A stretch of DNA of 64,000 bases from DATKYQ01 sp035528415. GTDB lineage: Bacteria > Myxococcota > B64-G9. The first letter of the stretch is position 1, and every line of letters starts with the position of its first letter. The DNA is taken from the NCBI GenBank assembly GCA_035528415.1, contig DATKYQ010000058.1, positions 1 through 64,000 of the forward strand. Reading direction: 5' to 3'. The notes beneath the pieces were generated by a model. The model saw only the letters and a list, made by a program, of their open reading frames with translations. It did not search any database and was not told the origin of the DNA. A program made the position numbers and the translations under genes. Below, piece after piece: positions 51,298 to 61,476 of the stretch.

Positions 51298-54200
51298 ATG
51301 TTTAACGTGTTCACAAGCAACAGGATGGAGAACCTGGTTTGCGCCCTTTGTGAACTGCTGAAAGAGCCGCTTCAGTCATCTACCGCTCCGGAGTTGATCT
51401 CGGTGCAGAGCCTGGGCATGCGCCAGTGGCTTAGCATGCAGGTTGCGAAACGAATGGGAATATGCGCCAACTTCGAATTCCCTTTTCCGCGGGATCTGAT
51501 ACAGCTTTTTTACAGGCGCGGCCTTGAAGGCTCCTTGCCGGACTCGGATCCATACCGGGCCGAGCGTCTGACCTGGTTGGTGATGGCATTGCTTCCGGGG
51601 ATGCTCATCCAAAGTGAGTTCGCTCCCCTGAAGAACTACTTGAGGGAAAAAGATCAACAACATGGCGGCGGATTGAGGCTTTACCAGCTGGCCGAGAGGA
51701 TAGCCGACACGTTCGATCAATACGGCATGTATCGGGCCGACATCATCCAGGCCTGGGACGCCGACGACAAGACGAAATGGTCGGTGGACGAAGGGAATCT
51801 GTGGCAGCCGCTTTTGTGGAAAGCAATCACCGGCGCGCTGGGTGAAAAGCACCAGGCGCGCCACGCGGCCGCGATCGCCGGCGACTTCATAGAGGCCGTG
51901 GAGCAAGGGATACCGGCAAGCTCCGGCTTGCCGCAGCGTGTCTCGCTTTTCTCAATCACCACCCTGCCGCCGCTGTATGTGGATGTCTTGGCCGCCGTTG
52001 CCAAGCAAGTGCAAGTAAATCTGTTTCAATTCAGCCCATCCAGAGAATACTGGGCCAATATCCGGACAAAACGGGGGATATTGAGAGAGCAGATCAGCAG
52101 CGCTGCAGCACTCGAGGAGGACCGCTTCGATCTCCACCTCGAAGAAGGAAACGCGCTGCTGGCCTCCATGGGACGTATCGGAAAAGACTTCCAGGAAATC
52201 CTTGAATCCAGGGTCGACTACACGGAGCCGGGCGACAACCTGTTTGTCGAAGACGAATCGGCGGCGGCCGGGACAATTCTCACGGCCGTACAGTCGGATA
52301 TCCTGCGGCTGCGCCAGGGGCATCAGGCAGCCGGCGGGCTTTGCGAGATCGGCCCGGACGACCGATCGATCGTATTCCACTCGTGCCACACTCCCATGCG
52401 TGAAGTGGAAGTGGTGCGCGATCAATTGCGGGCCATGTTCGACAGTGACAAGCAGTTGCAGCCTCACGATGTAATCGTAATGACGCCCGACATAGAAAAG
52501 TACGCGCCGTTGATCGATGCAGTCTTCGGCACCCTTGACGATAGATCCAGAATCCCGTACGCGATCAGCGACCGCAGCTTGCGCCGCGAAGCGCCCGTGG
52601 TGGAGGCCTTTTTGGCGCTTTTAGATGCCGCGGGCGGGCGGGCCTCCATCGTGGAGGTGTTCGACCTGCTTTCCCAAGACGCCGTCCGCAAGCGCTTCGA
52701 CTTCTCGACCGACGATATCGAACTGGCGCATCACTGGGCCAAGGAAGCGGGCGTGCGCTGGGGCGTGGATGGAGCCCAGCGGGAAAAGCTGGGTCAGCCG
52801 GATTTCGAACAGAACACCTGGCGTTTCGGGCTGGACCGCTTGCTGCTCGGGCTGGCCTTGCCGGGCGGGGAACGTCTCATGTTCGGCGGCGTCTTGCCTT
52901 ACGACGAAGTCGAGGGACAGGATGCCTTGCTGGTCGGCAAGCTTGCCGAGTTTTGCTCGCTGTTGTTCGGACAACTCGAGGATCTTCGCGCCGTCCGCAC
53001 ACCGAAGGAGTGGCAAGACACGCTCGTCCGGCTCATCAGCCGCATGCTGTCGGATTCGGAACCCGACGGGTTTTTTCTCAAACGCATACGGGACGTGCTG
53101 CACGAACTGGTCGACCAATCAGGGCAGGCCGGTTTCACCGGCCGAATCGGGCTGGATGTCATCCGCGACTATCTGAGCGCCCGCTTTGCGCAGCCAAGCT
53201 CGTCACGGGGATTCATCAGCGGCGGTGTGACTTTTTGCAAGATTCTTCCCATGCGCAGCATCCCTTTCAAGATCGTTTGCCTGATGGGAATGAACGACGG
53301 CGACTACCCGCGCGTCCAGAGAAGGCTGGGCTTCGACCTGATCGCCGGCAGGCCCAGGCCGGGAGACCGCTCGATTCGAAGCGACGATCGCTACCAGTTC
53401 CTCGAGGCACTGCTGTGTGCCCGTCAGAAGTTGTTGATCACCTACGTGGGTCAAAGCATCCATGACAACAAGCCCATCCCTCCCTCGGTTCTGGTGGGCG
53501 AGCTTCTGGACTATCTCGACGAGTTCCCGGCCGCCGCCGAGAGTGGCCCGAGTGACCAACCGGCTCGCGATTGCCTGGTGATAAGGCATCCCATGCAGCC
53601 GTTCAGCCTAAGCTATTTCACAAACCCCCGTTCGGAACTGTTCAGCTATGACCGGGACTACTGCCTGGCGGCCGGCGCGGCCCGCAACGAGAGACAGTCG
53701 CCTGAGCCGTTTATCAAGCAGGCCTTGCCGGAAGCGGACAAGACGGAAGTGCGTCTTGACGACCTGATCCAGTTTTTCAAGATGCCGGCCAAGTATTTTT
53801 TGAACAAGAGACTGGGCATATACCTGCCTGATGCAGCCGAGCAAGAGCCCGAGCGCGAGCCCCTGGAGCTGAACGGATTAGAACAATATGATCTCGGCGA
53901 CTGGTTGATTCAGCGAATGGGCGAAAAGAAGGACTACCATCCCGACGAGCTGCGGCAAATCTTGAAAGCCAAGGGAGTCTTGCCGCTCGGCAACCTGGGA
54001 AGCGCGGAGTTTCACCAGCTGTCGATGCAGGCCTTGCCGCTGGCCGAGTTGCAGCGCCGGCAGACCAATGTCGAGGCGCTCTTGGCGCTCGATCTGAAGA
54101 TCCAACTGGGTGACAGCCGGCTGGGAGGCAGCCGGCTGGTGGGTCGGATTGGCGATCTCTGGCCGCATGCGCTGGTGCGGGCCGGATACGGAATAATCGA

Positions 54201-54684
54201 CGCCAAGCGCATGCTCGATCTGTGGATCCGCCACCTGGCGATTAATTGTTCCAAAAAAAAGTCCTACCCGAAAAACAGCATGCTGATTGGGCGAGACGCC
54301 GAGAGTAAGCAGCCTGTCGTCCTGAAGCTCAGGAAGATCGATGACGACCCCGGTGAGTTGCTCGGGGATCTGATCGATCTGTTCCGGCTGGGTCAAAAAG
54401 AGCCCCTGCGTTTCTTTCCCAAGACCTCGTTGGCATATGCAGAAGAATATTCCTCCGATTTCGATGTGTTTTTGGGAAATCCATTGGACATCGGGAAAGT
54501 CAGAAGAAATTGGTTGGGCGGCTTCAAGCGACCGGGTGAATCTGAAAATGTCTACATCAAGCGTATTTTCGGCCACACCAATCCGCTGACTGACCCGAAT
54601 TCAGAGTCGCGGATGAGCTTTGCGTCACTGGCCCTGCGAGTGTTCGGACCCCTGAAGAAATACATCGGGGGGGGTGCGGCATGA
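51298..54684 (+). CDS. recC: exodeoxyribonuclease V subunit gamma (RecC)
   Basis: The start chosen is ATG at 51298 (MFNVFTSNRMENLV), aligned with MLRVYHSNR of E. coli RecC; GTG at 51292 is also possible. 1,128 residues, normal for RecC. RecC forms the scaffold of RecBCD and recognises Chi. Visible family stretches: VQSLGMRQWLSMQVAKRMGI, then NFEFPFPRDLIQLFYR; LMGMNDGDYPR in the second helicase-like domain; and DLIQFFKMPAKYFLNKRLGI near the C-terminal nuclease-like (inactive) domain. The stop overlaps the recB start by 4 bases. Confidence 0.9.
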   Translation: MFNVFTSNRMENLVCALCELLKEPLQSSTAPELISVQSLGMRQWLSMQVAKRMGICANFEFPFPRDLIQLFYRRGLEGSLPDSDPYRAERLTWLVMALLPGMLIQSEFAPLKNYLREKDQQHGGGLRLYQLAERIADTFDQYGMYRADIIQAWDADDKTKWSVDEGNLWQPLLWKAITGALGEKHQARHAAAIAGDFIEAVEQGIPASSGLPQRVSLFSITTLPPLYVDVLAAVAKQVQVNLFQFSPSREYWANIRTKRGILREQISSAAALEEDRFDLHLEEGNALLASMGRIGKDFQEILESRVDYTEPGDNLFVEDESAAAGTILTAVQSDILRLRQGHQAAGGLCEIGPDDRSIVFHSCHTPMREVEVVRDQLRAMFDSDKQLQPHDVIVMTPDIEKYAPLIDAVFGTLDDRSRIPYAISDRSLRREAPVVEAFLALLDAAGGRASIVEVFDLLSQDAVRKRFDFSTDDIELAHHWAKEAGVRWGVDGAQREKLGQPDFEQNTWRFGLDRLLLGLALPGGERLMFGGVLPYDEVEGQDALLVGKLAEFCSLLFGQLEDLRAVRTPKEWQDTLVRLISRMLSDSEPDGFFLKRIRDVLHELVDQSGQAGFTGRIGLDVIRDYLSARFAQPSSSRGFISGGVTFCKILPMRSIPFKIVCLMGMNDGDYPRVQRRLGFDLIAGRPRPGDRSIRSDDRYQFLEALLCARQKLLITYVGQSIHDNKPIPPSVLVGELLDYLDEFPAAAESGPSDQPARDCLVIRHPMQPFSLSYFTNPRSELFSYDRDYCLAAGAARNERQSPEPFIKQALPEADKTEVRLDDLIQFFKMPAKYFLNKRLGIYLPDAAEQEPEREPLELNGLEQYDLGDWLIQRMGEKKDYHPDELRQILKAKGVLPLGNLGSAEFHQLSMQALPLAELQRRQTNVEALLALDLKIQLGDSRLGGSRLVGRIGDLWPHALVRAGYGIIDAKRMLDLWIRHLAINCSKKKSYPKNSMLIGRDAESKQPVVLKLRKIDDDPGELLGDLIDLFRLGQKEPLRFFPKTSLAYAEEYSSDFDVFLGNPLDIGKVRRNWLGGFKRPGESENVYIKRIFGHTNPLTDPNSESRMSFASLALRVFGPLKKYIGGGAA

Positions 54685-57600
54685 AGCCAAAAATCCTCGA
54701 ACCTGTCAAGATCGAGTTGGCCGGTTCGAACCTGATCGAAGCCAGCGCCGGCACGGGAAAAACTCACAACATCGCCACGCTCTACCTGCGCCTGATAGTA
54801 GAGCTCGGCCTGCAGGTGGGCGAGATCCTGGTGGTGACCTTTACCGAGGCGGCCACGACGGAACTGCGCGATCGGATTCGCAAAAAGCTGCGCCTGGCGC
54901 TCGACCTGCTTGACGGCAAACCAGTCGACGACAAGCAACTGAAGGCAATTGTTGAAAGTCAAAAGGATGCCGGGCAGAAGCTGCTGCTGGCGATACGCAG
55001 CTTCGACGAAGCAGCCATTTTCACCATTCACGGCTTCTGCAACCGGATGCTGCACGAAAACGCCTTCGAAAGCGGTGTGCTCTTCGACATGGAGCTCATG
55101 GCCGATCAACGACAACTCGTTCGTCAAATTCTGGCCGACTTCTGGGCTCTCGAAGTCTGCCGGGCCCACCCACTGTTCGTGCAATACCTGAGGCACAAGA
55201 ACTACGCGCCGAGCGAACTATATGATTTGATCTCGAAAGCCATGGCGCAACCGGACAGGATCATCGTTCCCGACTCCGTAGATCCGATCCATCCCGAAAT
55301 CCAGTACGCCAAGGCCTACCAGGATGCCCGCCATATCTGGACAAAGCACAGGGACGAGATAACCAAGTTGTTGGAAGCGGCCTATCCAGGCCTGAACAAA
55401 AAATCATATAAAATTGCGGACCTGCCGAAATATATAGAAACAGTCGACGCAGACCTCGAGTCGCAGGAAGCCGTGTTACTGGGCGAAGAAGCCTGGCCTG
55501 AGAAATTCTCGGCAAAGAAGCTCAGAGCCTCTACAAACAAGAACCAGAAAGTCCCCGAGCACGCCTTCTTCGATGCCTGCCGGGCACTTTGTGATTATCA
55601 GCCGTTGTTTGAAAGCAAGTTACTCGATTTCCTGCTCAAGCTCGTCAATTACGCGCGTGAGCAATTGAGCCTGCGCAAGGAGGAGGCCAACAAGCAGTCC
55701 TACGACGACATGTTGACCCGCCTGCACGACGCGCTTGGCGACTCGGCGGATACGCCGCTGGCGAAGATCATCCGTAAGAAATACCGCGCCGCCCTGATCG
55801 ACGAGTTCCAGGATACTGACACGATTCAGTACAAGATCTTCACCCGTCTCTTTTCGGGTCAGGCCGCCCCCATGTTCCAGATCGGCGACCCGAAGCAGTC
55901 GATATTCCGCTTCCGCGGAGCCGATATCTTTTCTTACCTGAAGGCCGCCAAACAAGCCGACAAGTGCTTCACCTTGAGCACCAACTGGAGATCCGATCCC
56001 AAGCTGATCGAGGGTATCAACTTTCTTTTCGGCCGCCTGTCGGACACTGGTCAGCCTTTCTTGTCCGATGATATTTCGTACCTGGATGTAAACCACCGGG
56101 AAGGCGCCAAGGACGCGCTGACAATAGACGGGCTGAAAGTCGCACCGCTCGAAATACGCTTCATCCCGGCGGCGGGCAGGGGCGCCGGCGGGGTAACGGT
56201 GCAGTGGGCCCACGATAACATGGCCGATCTGGTCGCGGCCGACATCGTCGATCTTCTGAAGAGCAAGCCGCTGATCGAGATCGAGAAAGACCGCGGAACC
56301 GGGAAAAGGGAGCTGCTTGCCAGTGACATCGCCGTGCTGGTCAGGAAGCACAAACAGGCCGAGCAGATCCAGGATGCCCTTCGCGGGCTGGGTGTGCCCA
56401 GCGTGCGAATAAGCGACACCAGCGTGTTCAACTCGCCCGAGGCGGATGATCTTTCACTGCTGTTGGCGGCGGCGGCCGAACCCGGCGATTCGGGCAAACT
56501 GAAAACCGCCCTGGCCACCGATCTGATCGGCCTGAACGGCAACGAGATCTTCGGAACCCTGAGCGGCGAAGACGGCGGCCCGGAGAAGTTGGAAAAGTGG
56601 ATCGTGCAGTTCCGCGACTGGCGGGTGTTGTGGGAAAAGTCCGGCTTCATTCAAATGTTTCGGAAAGTCATGCGCTATCGGCCTGAAGACAAGAGCATGT
56701 CCGTCGTGGTGCGGCTGATGAGTCTGGTCGACGGAGAGCGCCGCATAACCAACTTCCTGCATCTTGCGGAACTTTTGCAAGAAGCAACAATGAATGAGCA
56801 TCTGGGTGTGGAGGGGCTTACCCGCTGGCTCGACCAGAGAAGGGCATCCCGGACGGAAACCCAGGATGCGGCCCAGCTAAGGCTCGAAAGCGACGACAAC
56901 GCCGTCAAGCTGGTCACCGTCTTCAAGGCCAAGGGCCTGGAGTACCCGGTGGTATTCTGCCCCTACTTTTGGGACGGAAATCTCAGGATTTCCTCCGGCA
57001 AGGAGCCCTCATCCTATCACGACCCGGATGACGACTACAAGGCCAAACTGGATATCGGTTTGGATCTCGAGGCGCACAGACAGATCGAAAAAATGGAAGT
57101 CATGGCTGAGAATATGCGTCTTTTGTATGTGGGCCTGACCCGCGCCAAGCACCTTTGCGTGCTGAACTGGGGATATTTCACATTTTCCGAGAACTCGCCG
57201 CTGGGCTACTTGCTTTTCCGCCCGCGGACGCCCGCCGACATCAACCAGGTAAAAAAACACATAAAGAAGTTGAGCGACGATCAAATGCTCGAAGAACTCG
57301 AGGCGCTCGAAGAAGCGTCCAACGGCGCCGTTCGTGTGCGCCCCGTGGAGTTGCCGTTGGTAAAAGCGAGCCGCCTCGATCTGAAAGCCGAGCAGGGCGC
57401 GGGCCTCGAATGCCGTGTTCCCGAAAGAACGCTCCGCCGGGTCATGCGCACGTCTTCATACTCCGGCATCATTAGTACGCCGAAGACCATCGACCCGGAA
57501 CAGGAAAGGGGCCGCGATCACGACCAGGCCGGCGAGGAAGCGGACGGACTAATCAAGGCGGGGAAACAGGCGGACGAGAGAGTCCCGCTGGCGGACATGG

Positions 57601-58355
57601 TCAGGGGCGGCCGGGTGGGCAGCCTGGTGCACTCGATCTTCGAAGATCTTGATTTCAGCTTCGAGGATCGCGGGGATCTTGAGAAAATTGTCGCTGACAA
57701 GATCAAGGCCTCCGGCTTCGAGACACAGAAACTGCAAGAGATCATCTGCCGGGCGGTCGAAGACACCCTGGACACCTGCTATGACCGGCAGCAGCCCGGC
57801 TTCAAGCTCAGAAATTTACCCGCCGAAAAGACCCTGCGCGAGCTTCATTTCTGGTATCCAGCCGACTACGACGGCCGGCCGATCGCCGAGATCTTCGATA
57901 TCAACCCGAGTCCGTCCATACCACCCGACTACCACCTGAAACTCGCCGAGCTGGACATGTCCAAGCTGCACGGGTTTTTACAAGGCTACATCGACCTGGT
58001 CTACGAGCACGAGGGCAAGTGGTACCTGGTGGATTATAAGACCAACCACCTGGGAGAACATTTTCCGGACTACGCCGAGCCCGGAATGCGCGAGCAGATG
58101 GCAAGGCATCATTACTATCTGCAGTACCACCTCTACAGCCTGGCACTGCACCGCTACCTTGCCTATCGGCTGCCCGACTACGACTACGACAAACACGTGG
58201 GCGGTGTGTTCTACCTGTTCATCCGGGGCATGTCACCGGACAAGGGCCCTGACTACGGCGTATTCAGGGCCAGGCCTTCTTGCGGGATGATCGAGGCCCT
58301 CGACGCCATGATCGGGGCGCCGGCCGGGGCGCCGGCCGGGGAGCCGGTCTCATGA
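54681..58355 (+). CDS. recB: exodeoxyribonuclease V subunit beta (RecB)
   Basis: 1,224 residues. SF1A helicase with Walker A ASAGTGKT at residues 21-28, VTFTEAATTELRDRIRKKL, Walker B DEFQDTD near 373, and FKAKGLEYPVVFCP in the second motor domain. The C-terminal nuclease carries GSLVHSIFED and LVDYKTN near 1116-1122, with Asp and Lys of the metal site. It unwinds in the 3'-5' sense and cuts DNA in the RecBCD complex. It overlaps recC and recD by 4 bases each. The last residues are an Ala/Pro/Gly repeat (GAPAGAPAGEPVS) encoded by 12-bp tandem units. Confidence 0.93.
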   Translation: MKPKILEPVKIELAGSNLIEASAGTGKTHNIATLYLRLIVELGLQVGEILVVTFTEAATTELRDRIRKKLRLALDLLDGKPVDDKQLKAIVESQKDAGQKLLLAIRSFDEAAIFTIHGFCNRMLHENAFESGVLFDMELMADQRQLVRQILADFWALEVCRAHPLFVQYLRHKNYAPSELYDLISKAMAQPDRIIVPDSVDPIHPEIQYAKAYQDARHIWTKHRDEITKLLEAAYPGLNKKSYKIADLPKYIETVDADLESQEAVLLGEEAWPEKFSAKKLRASTNKNQKVPEHAFFDACRALCDYQPLFESKLLDFLLKLVNYAREQLSLRKEEANKQSYDDMLTRLHDALGDSADTPLAKIIRKKYRAALIDEFQDTDTIQYKIFTRLFSGQAAPMFQIGDPKQSIFRFRGADIFSYLKAAKQADKCFTLSTNWRSDPKLIEGINFLFGRLSDTGQPFLSDDISYLDVNHREGAKDALTIDGLKVAPLEIRFIPAAGRGAGGVTVQWAHDNMADLVAADIVDLLKSKPLIEIEKDRGTGKRELLASDIAVLVRKHKQAEQIQDALRGLGVPSVRISDTSVFNSPEADDLSLLLAAAAEPGDSGKLKTALATDLIGLNGNEIFGTLSGEDGGPEKLEKWIVQFRDWRVLWEKSGFIQMFRKVMRYRPEDKSMSVVVRLMSLVDGERRITNFLHLAELLQEATMNEHLGVEGLTRWLDQRRASRTETQDAAQLRLESDDNAVKLVTVFKAKGLEYPVVFCPYFWDGNLRISSGKEPSSYHDPDDDYKAKLDIGLDLEAHRQIEKMEVMAENMRLLYVGLTRAKHLCVLNWGYFTFSENSPLGYLLFRPRTPADINQVKKHIKKLSDDQMLEELEALEEASNGAVRVRPVELPLVKASRLDLKAEQGAGLECRVPERTLRRVMRTSSYSGIISTPKTIDPEQERGRDHDQAGEEADGLIKAGKQADERVPLADMVRGGRVGSLVHSIFEDLDFSFEDRGDLEKIVADKIKASGFETQKLQEIICRAVEDTLDTCYDRQQPGFKLRNLPAEKTLRELHFWYPADYDGRPIAEIFDINPSPSIPPDYHLKLAELDMSKLHGFLQGYIDLVYEHEGKWYLVDYKTNHLGEHFPDYAEPGMREQMARHHYYLQYHLYSLALHRYLAYRLPDYDYDKHVGGVFYLFIRGMSPDKGPDYGVFRARPSCGMIEALDAMIGAPAGAPAGEPVS
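58314..58349. repeat. 12-bp tandem repeat at the recB 3' end
   Basis: Two copies of GGGGCGCCGGCC at 58314 and 58326, and a third, diverged copy at 58338. It encodes the Gly-Ala-Pro tail of RecB and ends just before the recD start. Confidence 0.75.
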
Positions 58356-60181
58356 TTCCGACTCTGGAGGCTCTTGGCGAATCCGGCTATTTCTCGCGGC
58401 TGGACGTCCACTTTGCAAAGGCCATGGCCCGTCTTTCGAAAAGCGAAGACCCTCTATTGATCCTGGGCGCGGCCGTGGCCTGTCGATACGCCATGCACGG
58501 GCACGTCTGCGCCGATCTTGGCCGGCTTTTCGGAACCAGGATAGAGCTGCCGGAGGGGGGCACGATCGGCGGGCTGTGCTGGCCGGAGTCTGAAGCCTGG
58601 CTGGCGGCTCTTGGAAAAAGCAGCCTGGTTGACAACTCACCGTCCGCCGAGCCGCGCACGCCCGTGGTGCTCGACGCGGGCGGCCGCCTGTACCTTACGC
58701 GCTACTGGCTGTATCAGAAGCGGCTGGCCGAACAGATCAGGCGGCGTTCGGCGGGGCAGGTGCAAGCTATCGACCTGGCCCTGCTTAACAACGGTCTCGA
58801 GCGCCTGTTCTCATCCGGGCCCGATGCGCCCGACGCGGCCCAGCGCCGGGCCGCCGAGGTTGCGCTAAGGCGCAAGCTGGCCGTCATCTCGGGCGGCCCC
58901 GGAACGGGTAAAACATCCACGGTGGTCAAGATACTGGTGTTGCTCTTCGAGCAGGCCGCCAAGAAACAAGACGACTTCCCGCGGGTAAGCATGCTGGCGC
59001 CGACGGGCAAGGCGGCGGTTCGCCTGGAAGAATCCGTCAGGGACGCTTTAGACGGAAAAGGCGGCCGGCAAATCGATTGCGAGCAGAGAATAAAGGACCA
59101 GGTTCGAGAGCTAAGCGCCGCAACCATTCACCGCAGCCTGGGCACGAACCCGAGGACGCCGACCAGCTTCACCCACAACGCGGACAATCCCCTGGGCGCC
59201 GACGTCGTCATCGTCGACGAGGCCTCCATGGTGGACCTGCCCCTGATGACCAAGCTGTTCGAGGCCGTAAGAAGCGAAGCCGGCCTGATCCTGCTCGGCG
59301 ACAAGGACCAACTGGTCTCCGTGGAAGTCGGCGCCGTACTGGGCGACATCTGCAACAGCGGCAGTGCCGAACCCGAAAAGCATCCGGACGGTCCCGGCAT
59401 TTGGGACTGCATCACCAATCTGACTCACAGCTTCCGCTTCGGCGCACGGCAAGGCATCGGCCGCCTGGCCCGGGCCATCAACCAGGGGAACGGAGCCCGC
59501 GCCATCGAGTGCCTGGAAAACGACGCCTGGCCGGATGTCAGCTTGATCGAGATGGGCGATCTAAAATCGCTGGCGGGCAAGATAGAACCATTAGTCAAGC
59601 AGCACTACGGAAACATTCTGATGCAGGAAAGCCCGCGAGAGCGTTTGCAGGCCCTGGGAAAATTTCGCATCCTGTGCGCCCACCGCCACGGCCCCACGGG
59701 CTCTATGAGCATCAATCCGCTGGTTGAAAGGCTGCTGGGCAGCCGTCTCGGAAAACGAAGTGACAAGCTCTGGTACGACGGCCAGCCGATAATGGTAACC
59801 CGCAACGACTACCAGCTGGAACTCTTCAACGGGGACATGGGTGTAATCGGACGCGACCGGGAGCAGCCGGGCGAGCTGAGGGCTTTTTTCCCGGGCAAGG
59901 AAAATTCGTACCTGCCCGCGCGCCTTCCGCCGCACGAAACCGTATTTGCCATGACCGCCCACAAGAGTCAGGGCTCGGAGTACGACAACCTGCTGATCCT
60001 GCTGCCCGAGCAAAGATCGCCGGTAGTAACGCGGGAGTTACTCTACACGGCCGTCACCCGGGCACGGCACAGCGTCACCCTGTGCGCCGACAAGAAGGTC
60101 ATCCAGGAAGCGATCGATTCGCCCGTCCAGCGCTCTTCCGGTTTGAGGGGCGAGCTATGGGGAGTTGGTGTAAGCCCCTGA
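58352..60181 (+). CDS. recD: exodeoxyribonuclease V subunit alpha (RecD)
   Basis: The start is ATG at 58352, overlapping the recB stop; the frame open from 58280 shadows recB. 609 residues, normal for RecD. SF1B 5'-3' helicase with Walker A GGPGTGKT at 181-188, APTGKAAVRL, Walker B VIVDEASMVDLPLM near 286-299, and MTAHKSQGSEYDNLLILLP near the C-terminus with TAVTRAR. It is the fast motor of RecBCD and sets Chi-dependent control. Confidence 0.93.
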   Translation: MIPTLEALGESGYFSRLDVHFAKAMARLSKSEDPLLILGAAVACRYAMHGHVCADLGRLFGTRIELPEGGTIGGLCWPESEAWLAALGKSSLVDNSPSAEPRTPVVLDAGGRLYLTRYWLYQKRLAEQIRRRSAGQVQAIDLALLNNGLERLFSSGPDAPDAAQRRAAEVALRRKLAVISGGPGTGKTSTVVKILVLLFEQAAKKQDDFPRVSMLAPTGKAAVRLEESVRDALDGKGGRQIDCEQRIKDQVRELSAATIHRSLGTNPRTPTSFTHNADNPLGADVVIVDEASMVDLPLMTKLFEAVRSEAGLILLGDKDQLVSVEVGAVLGDICNSGSAEPEKHPDGPGIWDCITNLTHSFRFGARQGIGRLARAINQGNGARAIECLENDAWPDVSLIEMGDLKSLAGKIEPLVKQHYGNILMQESPRERLQALGKFRILCAHRHGPTGSMSINPLVERLLGSRLGKRSDKLWYDGQPIMVTRNDYQLELFNGDMGVIGRDREQPGELRAFFPGKENSYLPARLPPHETVFAMTAHKSQGSEYDNLLILLPEQRSPVVTRELLYTAVTRARHSVTLCADKKVIQEAIDSPVQRSSGLRGELWGVGVSP

Positions 60182-60185
60182 GGTT

Positions 60186-61331
60186 TCAAGCCAGGGCGTC
60201 TTTCAGTTCGCGCACCAGCAGATCGACGGTGCGCGAGCCGCCGCCGGCGCTCTTGAGGCGCCATTCGCCGTCGGTCTCGAAGCGCCGGTCGCCGACGCGT
60301 TCGGCCCAGGGCCCGAGCAGGCGCGCCAGGTCGCGCCCCGAGGAATAGTCGAGCCCCTGTTCGCGGCAGGCGCTGATGACGTCCGGCACAACGCGGATGA
60401 AGGCCCGAAGCGCGGTGCCCCTTTTCAGGCTGTATTTACGTCCCTTCCAGGCCTGCGGGAAAGCCCCCGCCACCTGTTTGAAGTAGGCCAGGAAGAACCC
60501 CCGTGCCTGTTCGCGAAAGCGCTTGGCGCCGGCCATGCTGGCGGTCTCCTGCGATCGGAACAGGCTATCGATCTCCGCGGCCAGGGGCGCCTGTGAGACC
60601 TTGCCGGGGCCGACGCCCAGGATGCGGATGTCGCCGTAGAGCGGGCTGTCCTGGCGATCGTTGAGCGAGCGGATGATATCGTGCGCCGCGGCCATGCGTT
60701 CGTCCTTGTAGAGTCTGCGGCCCGAGAGGCTGACGATCACGTCTTTCTTGAGGCGGGTGTGTTTGGTATTGATGGTGACGAACATCTCGACCGAATGTCC
60801 GGCCGAGAGGTTTTCGAAGATAACGGCCGGCACCGACATGGTGCGCAGCGATTCGGCCACGTCGGCCCGTTCGGATTCGGCGTCGGCGAAGGCGGCCAGC
60901 GCCAGCAGGCGGTGTTGTCCGTCGAGTGTCCGAAAGAGTCCTTCTTCCTCGGGAAGCTGCAGGTGACCCATGACGCTGCGGGCGGTGGCGGGTGTGAAAT
61001 CCAGGCGTCTGTCGGACACCAGGATGACGGCGCCGGGGATGGGCGCCAGGTCCATGTGTTCGTGGCGTTCGCGGTAGTAGGCAACCAGGTCGTCGATCTT
61101 CTTGCGCATGATAGGCCGCTGGTAAGCCTTCTCGCTGCCGGAGATCTTCTTTTCGAGTTCCAGCCAGTTGACGCCGGCCTTGGATTTACGCGAGCGTCTC
61201 TTGGCCTTTTGCGAGCCCTGGTAGGCAAGCGTCTCGAAGCGAACCAGCTTGCGCACGTCGCCGGACGAGAGGGCGGCCTGGTAGAAGAGAGTGCCGAACT
61301 GTTGCAGGCGCATGGCGGGAATGGTGATCAT
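60186..61331 (-). CDS. DGQHR-domain protein (DndB-like)
   Basis: 381 residues from ATG at 61331, with AAGGAGG 6 bases upstream; the longer frame from 61601 is not coding. The signature FRTLDGQHRLLALAAF holds DGQHR at 137-141, and FVTINTKHTRLKKD follows at about 184-197, both typical of the DGQHR family. DndB of this family represses the phosphorothioation (Dnd) operon; other members lie in putative defence loci. No dnd gene is present. It is convergent with recD, 4 bases apart, and has a palindromic repeat just upstream. It may be a solitary regulator or a defence protein. Confidence 0.85.
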   Translation of the reverse strand: MITIPAMRLQQFGTLFYQAALSSGDVRKLVRFETLAYQGSQKAKRRSRKSKAGVNWLELEKKISGSEKAYQRPIMRKKIDDLVAYYRERHEHMDLAPIPGAVILVSDRRLDFTPATARSVMGHLQLPEEEGLFRTLDGQHRLLALAAFADAESERADVAESLRTMSVPAVIFENLSAGHSVEMFVTINTKHTRLKKDVIVSLSGRRLYKDERMAAAHDIIRSLNDRQDSPLYGDIRILGVGPGKVSQAPLAAEIDSLFRSQETASMAGAKRFREQARGFFLAYFKQVAGAFPQAWKGRKYSLKRGTALRAFIRVVPDVISACREQGLDYSSGRDLARLLGPWAERVGDRRFETDGEWRLKSAGGGSRTVDLLVRELKDALA

Positions 61332-61357
61332 GGGAAACCTCCTTGAACGATGAGTTT

Positions 61358-61385
61358 GTATGGGCGGTCCGCGAACCGCCCCCAC
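61358..61385. repeat. palindromic intergenic repeat, copy 1
   Basis: A 28-base copy (TGGGCGGTCCGCGAACCGCC core) of the palindromic repeat also found at 62543 and 63349. Lies 27 bases upstream of the DGQHR start. Confidence 0.75.
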
Positions 61386-61409
61386 TGAATACCACACGGA
61401 GCAATGGGG

Positions 61410-61458
61410 ACGGAGGTCACCCATCCCTCGTATTATTAGGTGGTTACTCGACCTCCGT
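61410..61458. repeat. 9-bp inverted repeat between menA and the DGQHR gene
   Basis: ACGGAGGTC at 61410-61418 and GACCTCCGT at 61450-61458 are perfect inverted copies around a 31-base loop. This may be a hairpin or the footprint of an old element. Confidence 0.4.
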
Positions 61459-61476
61459 TCCTTCAAGATCGTTTGT

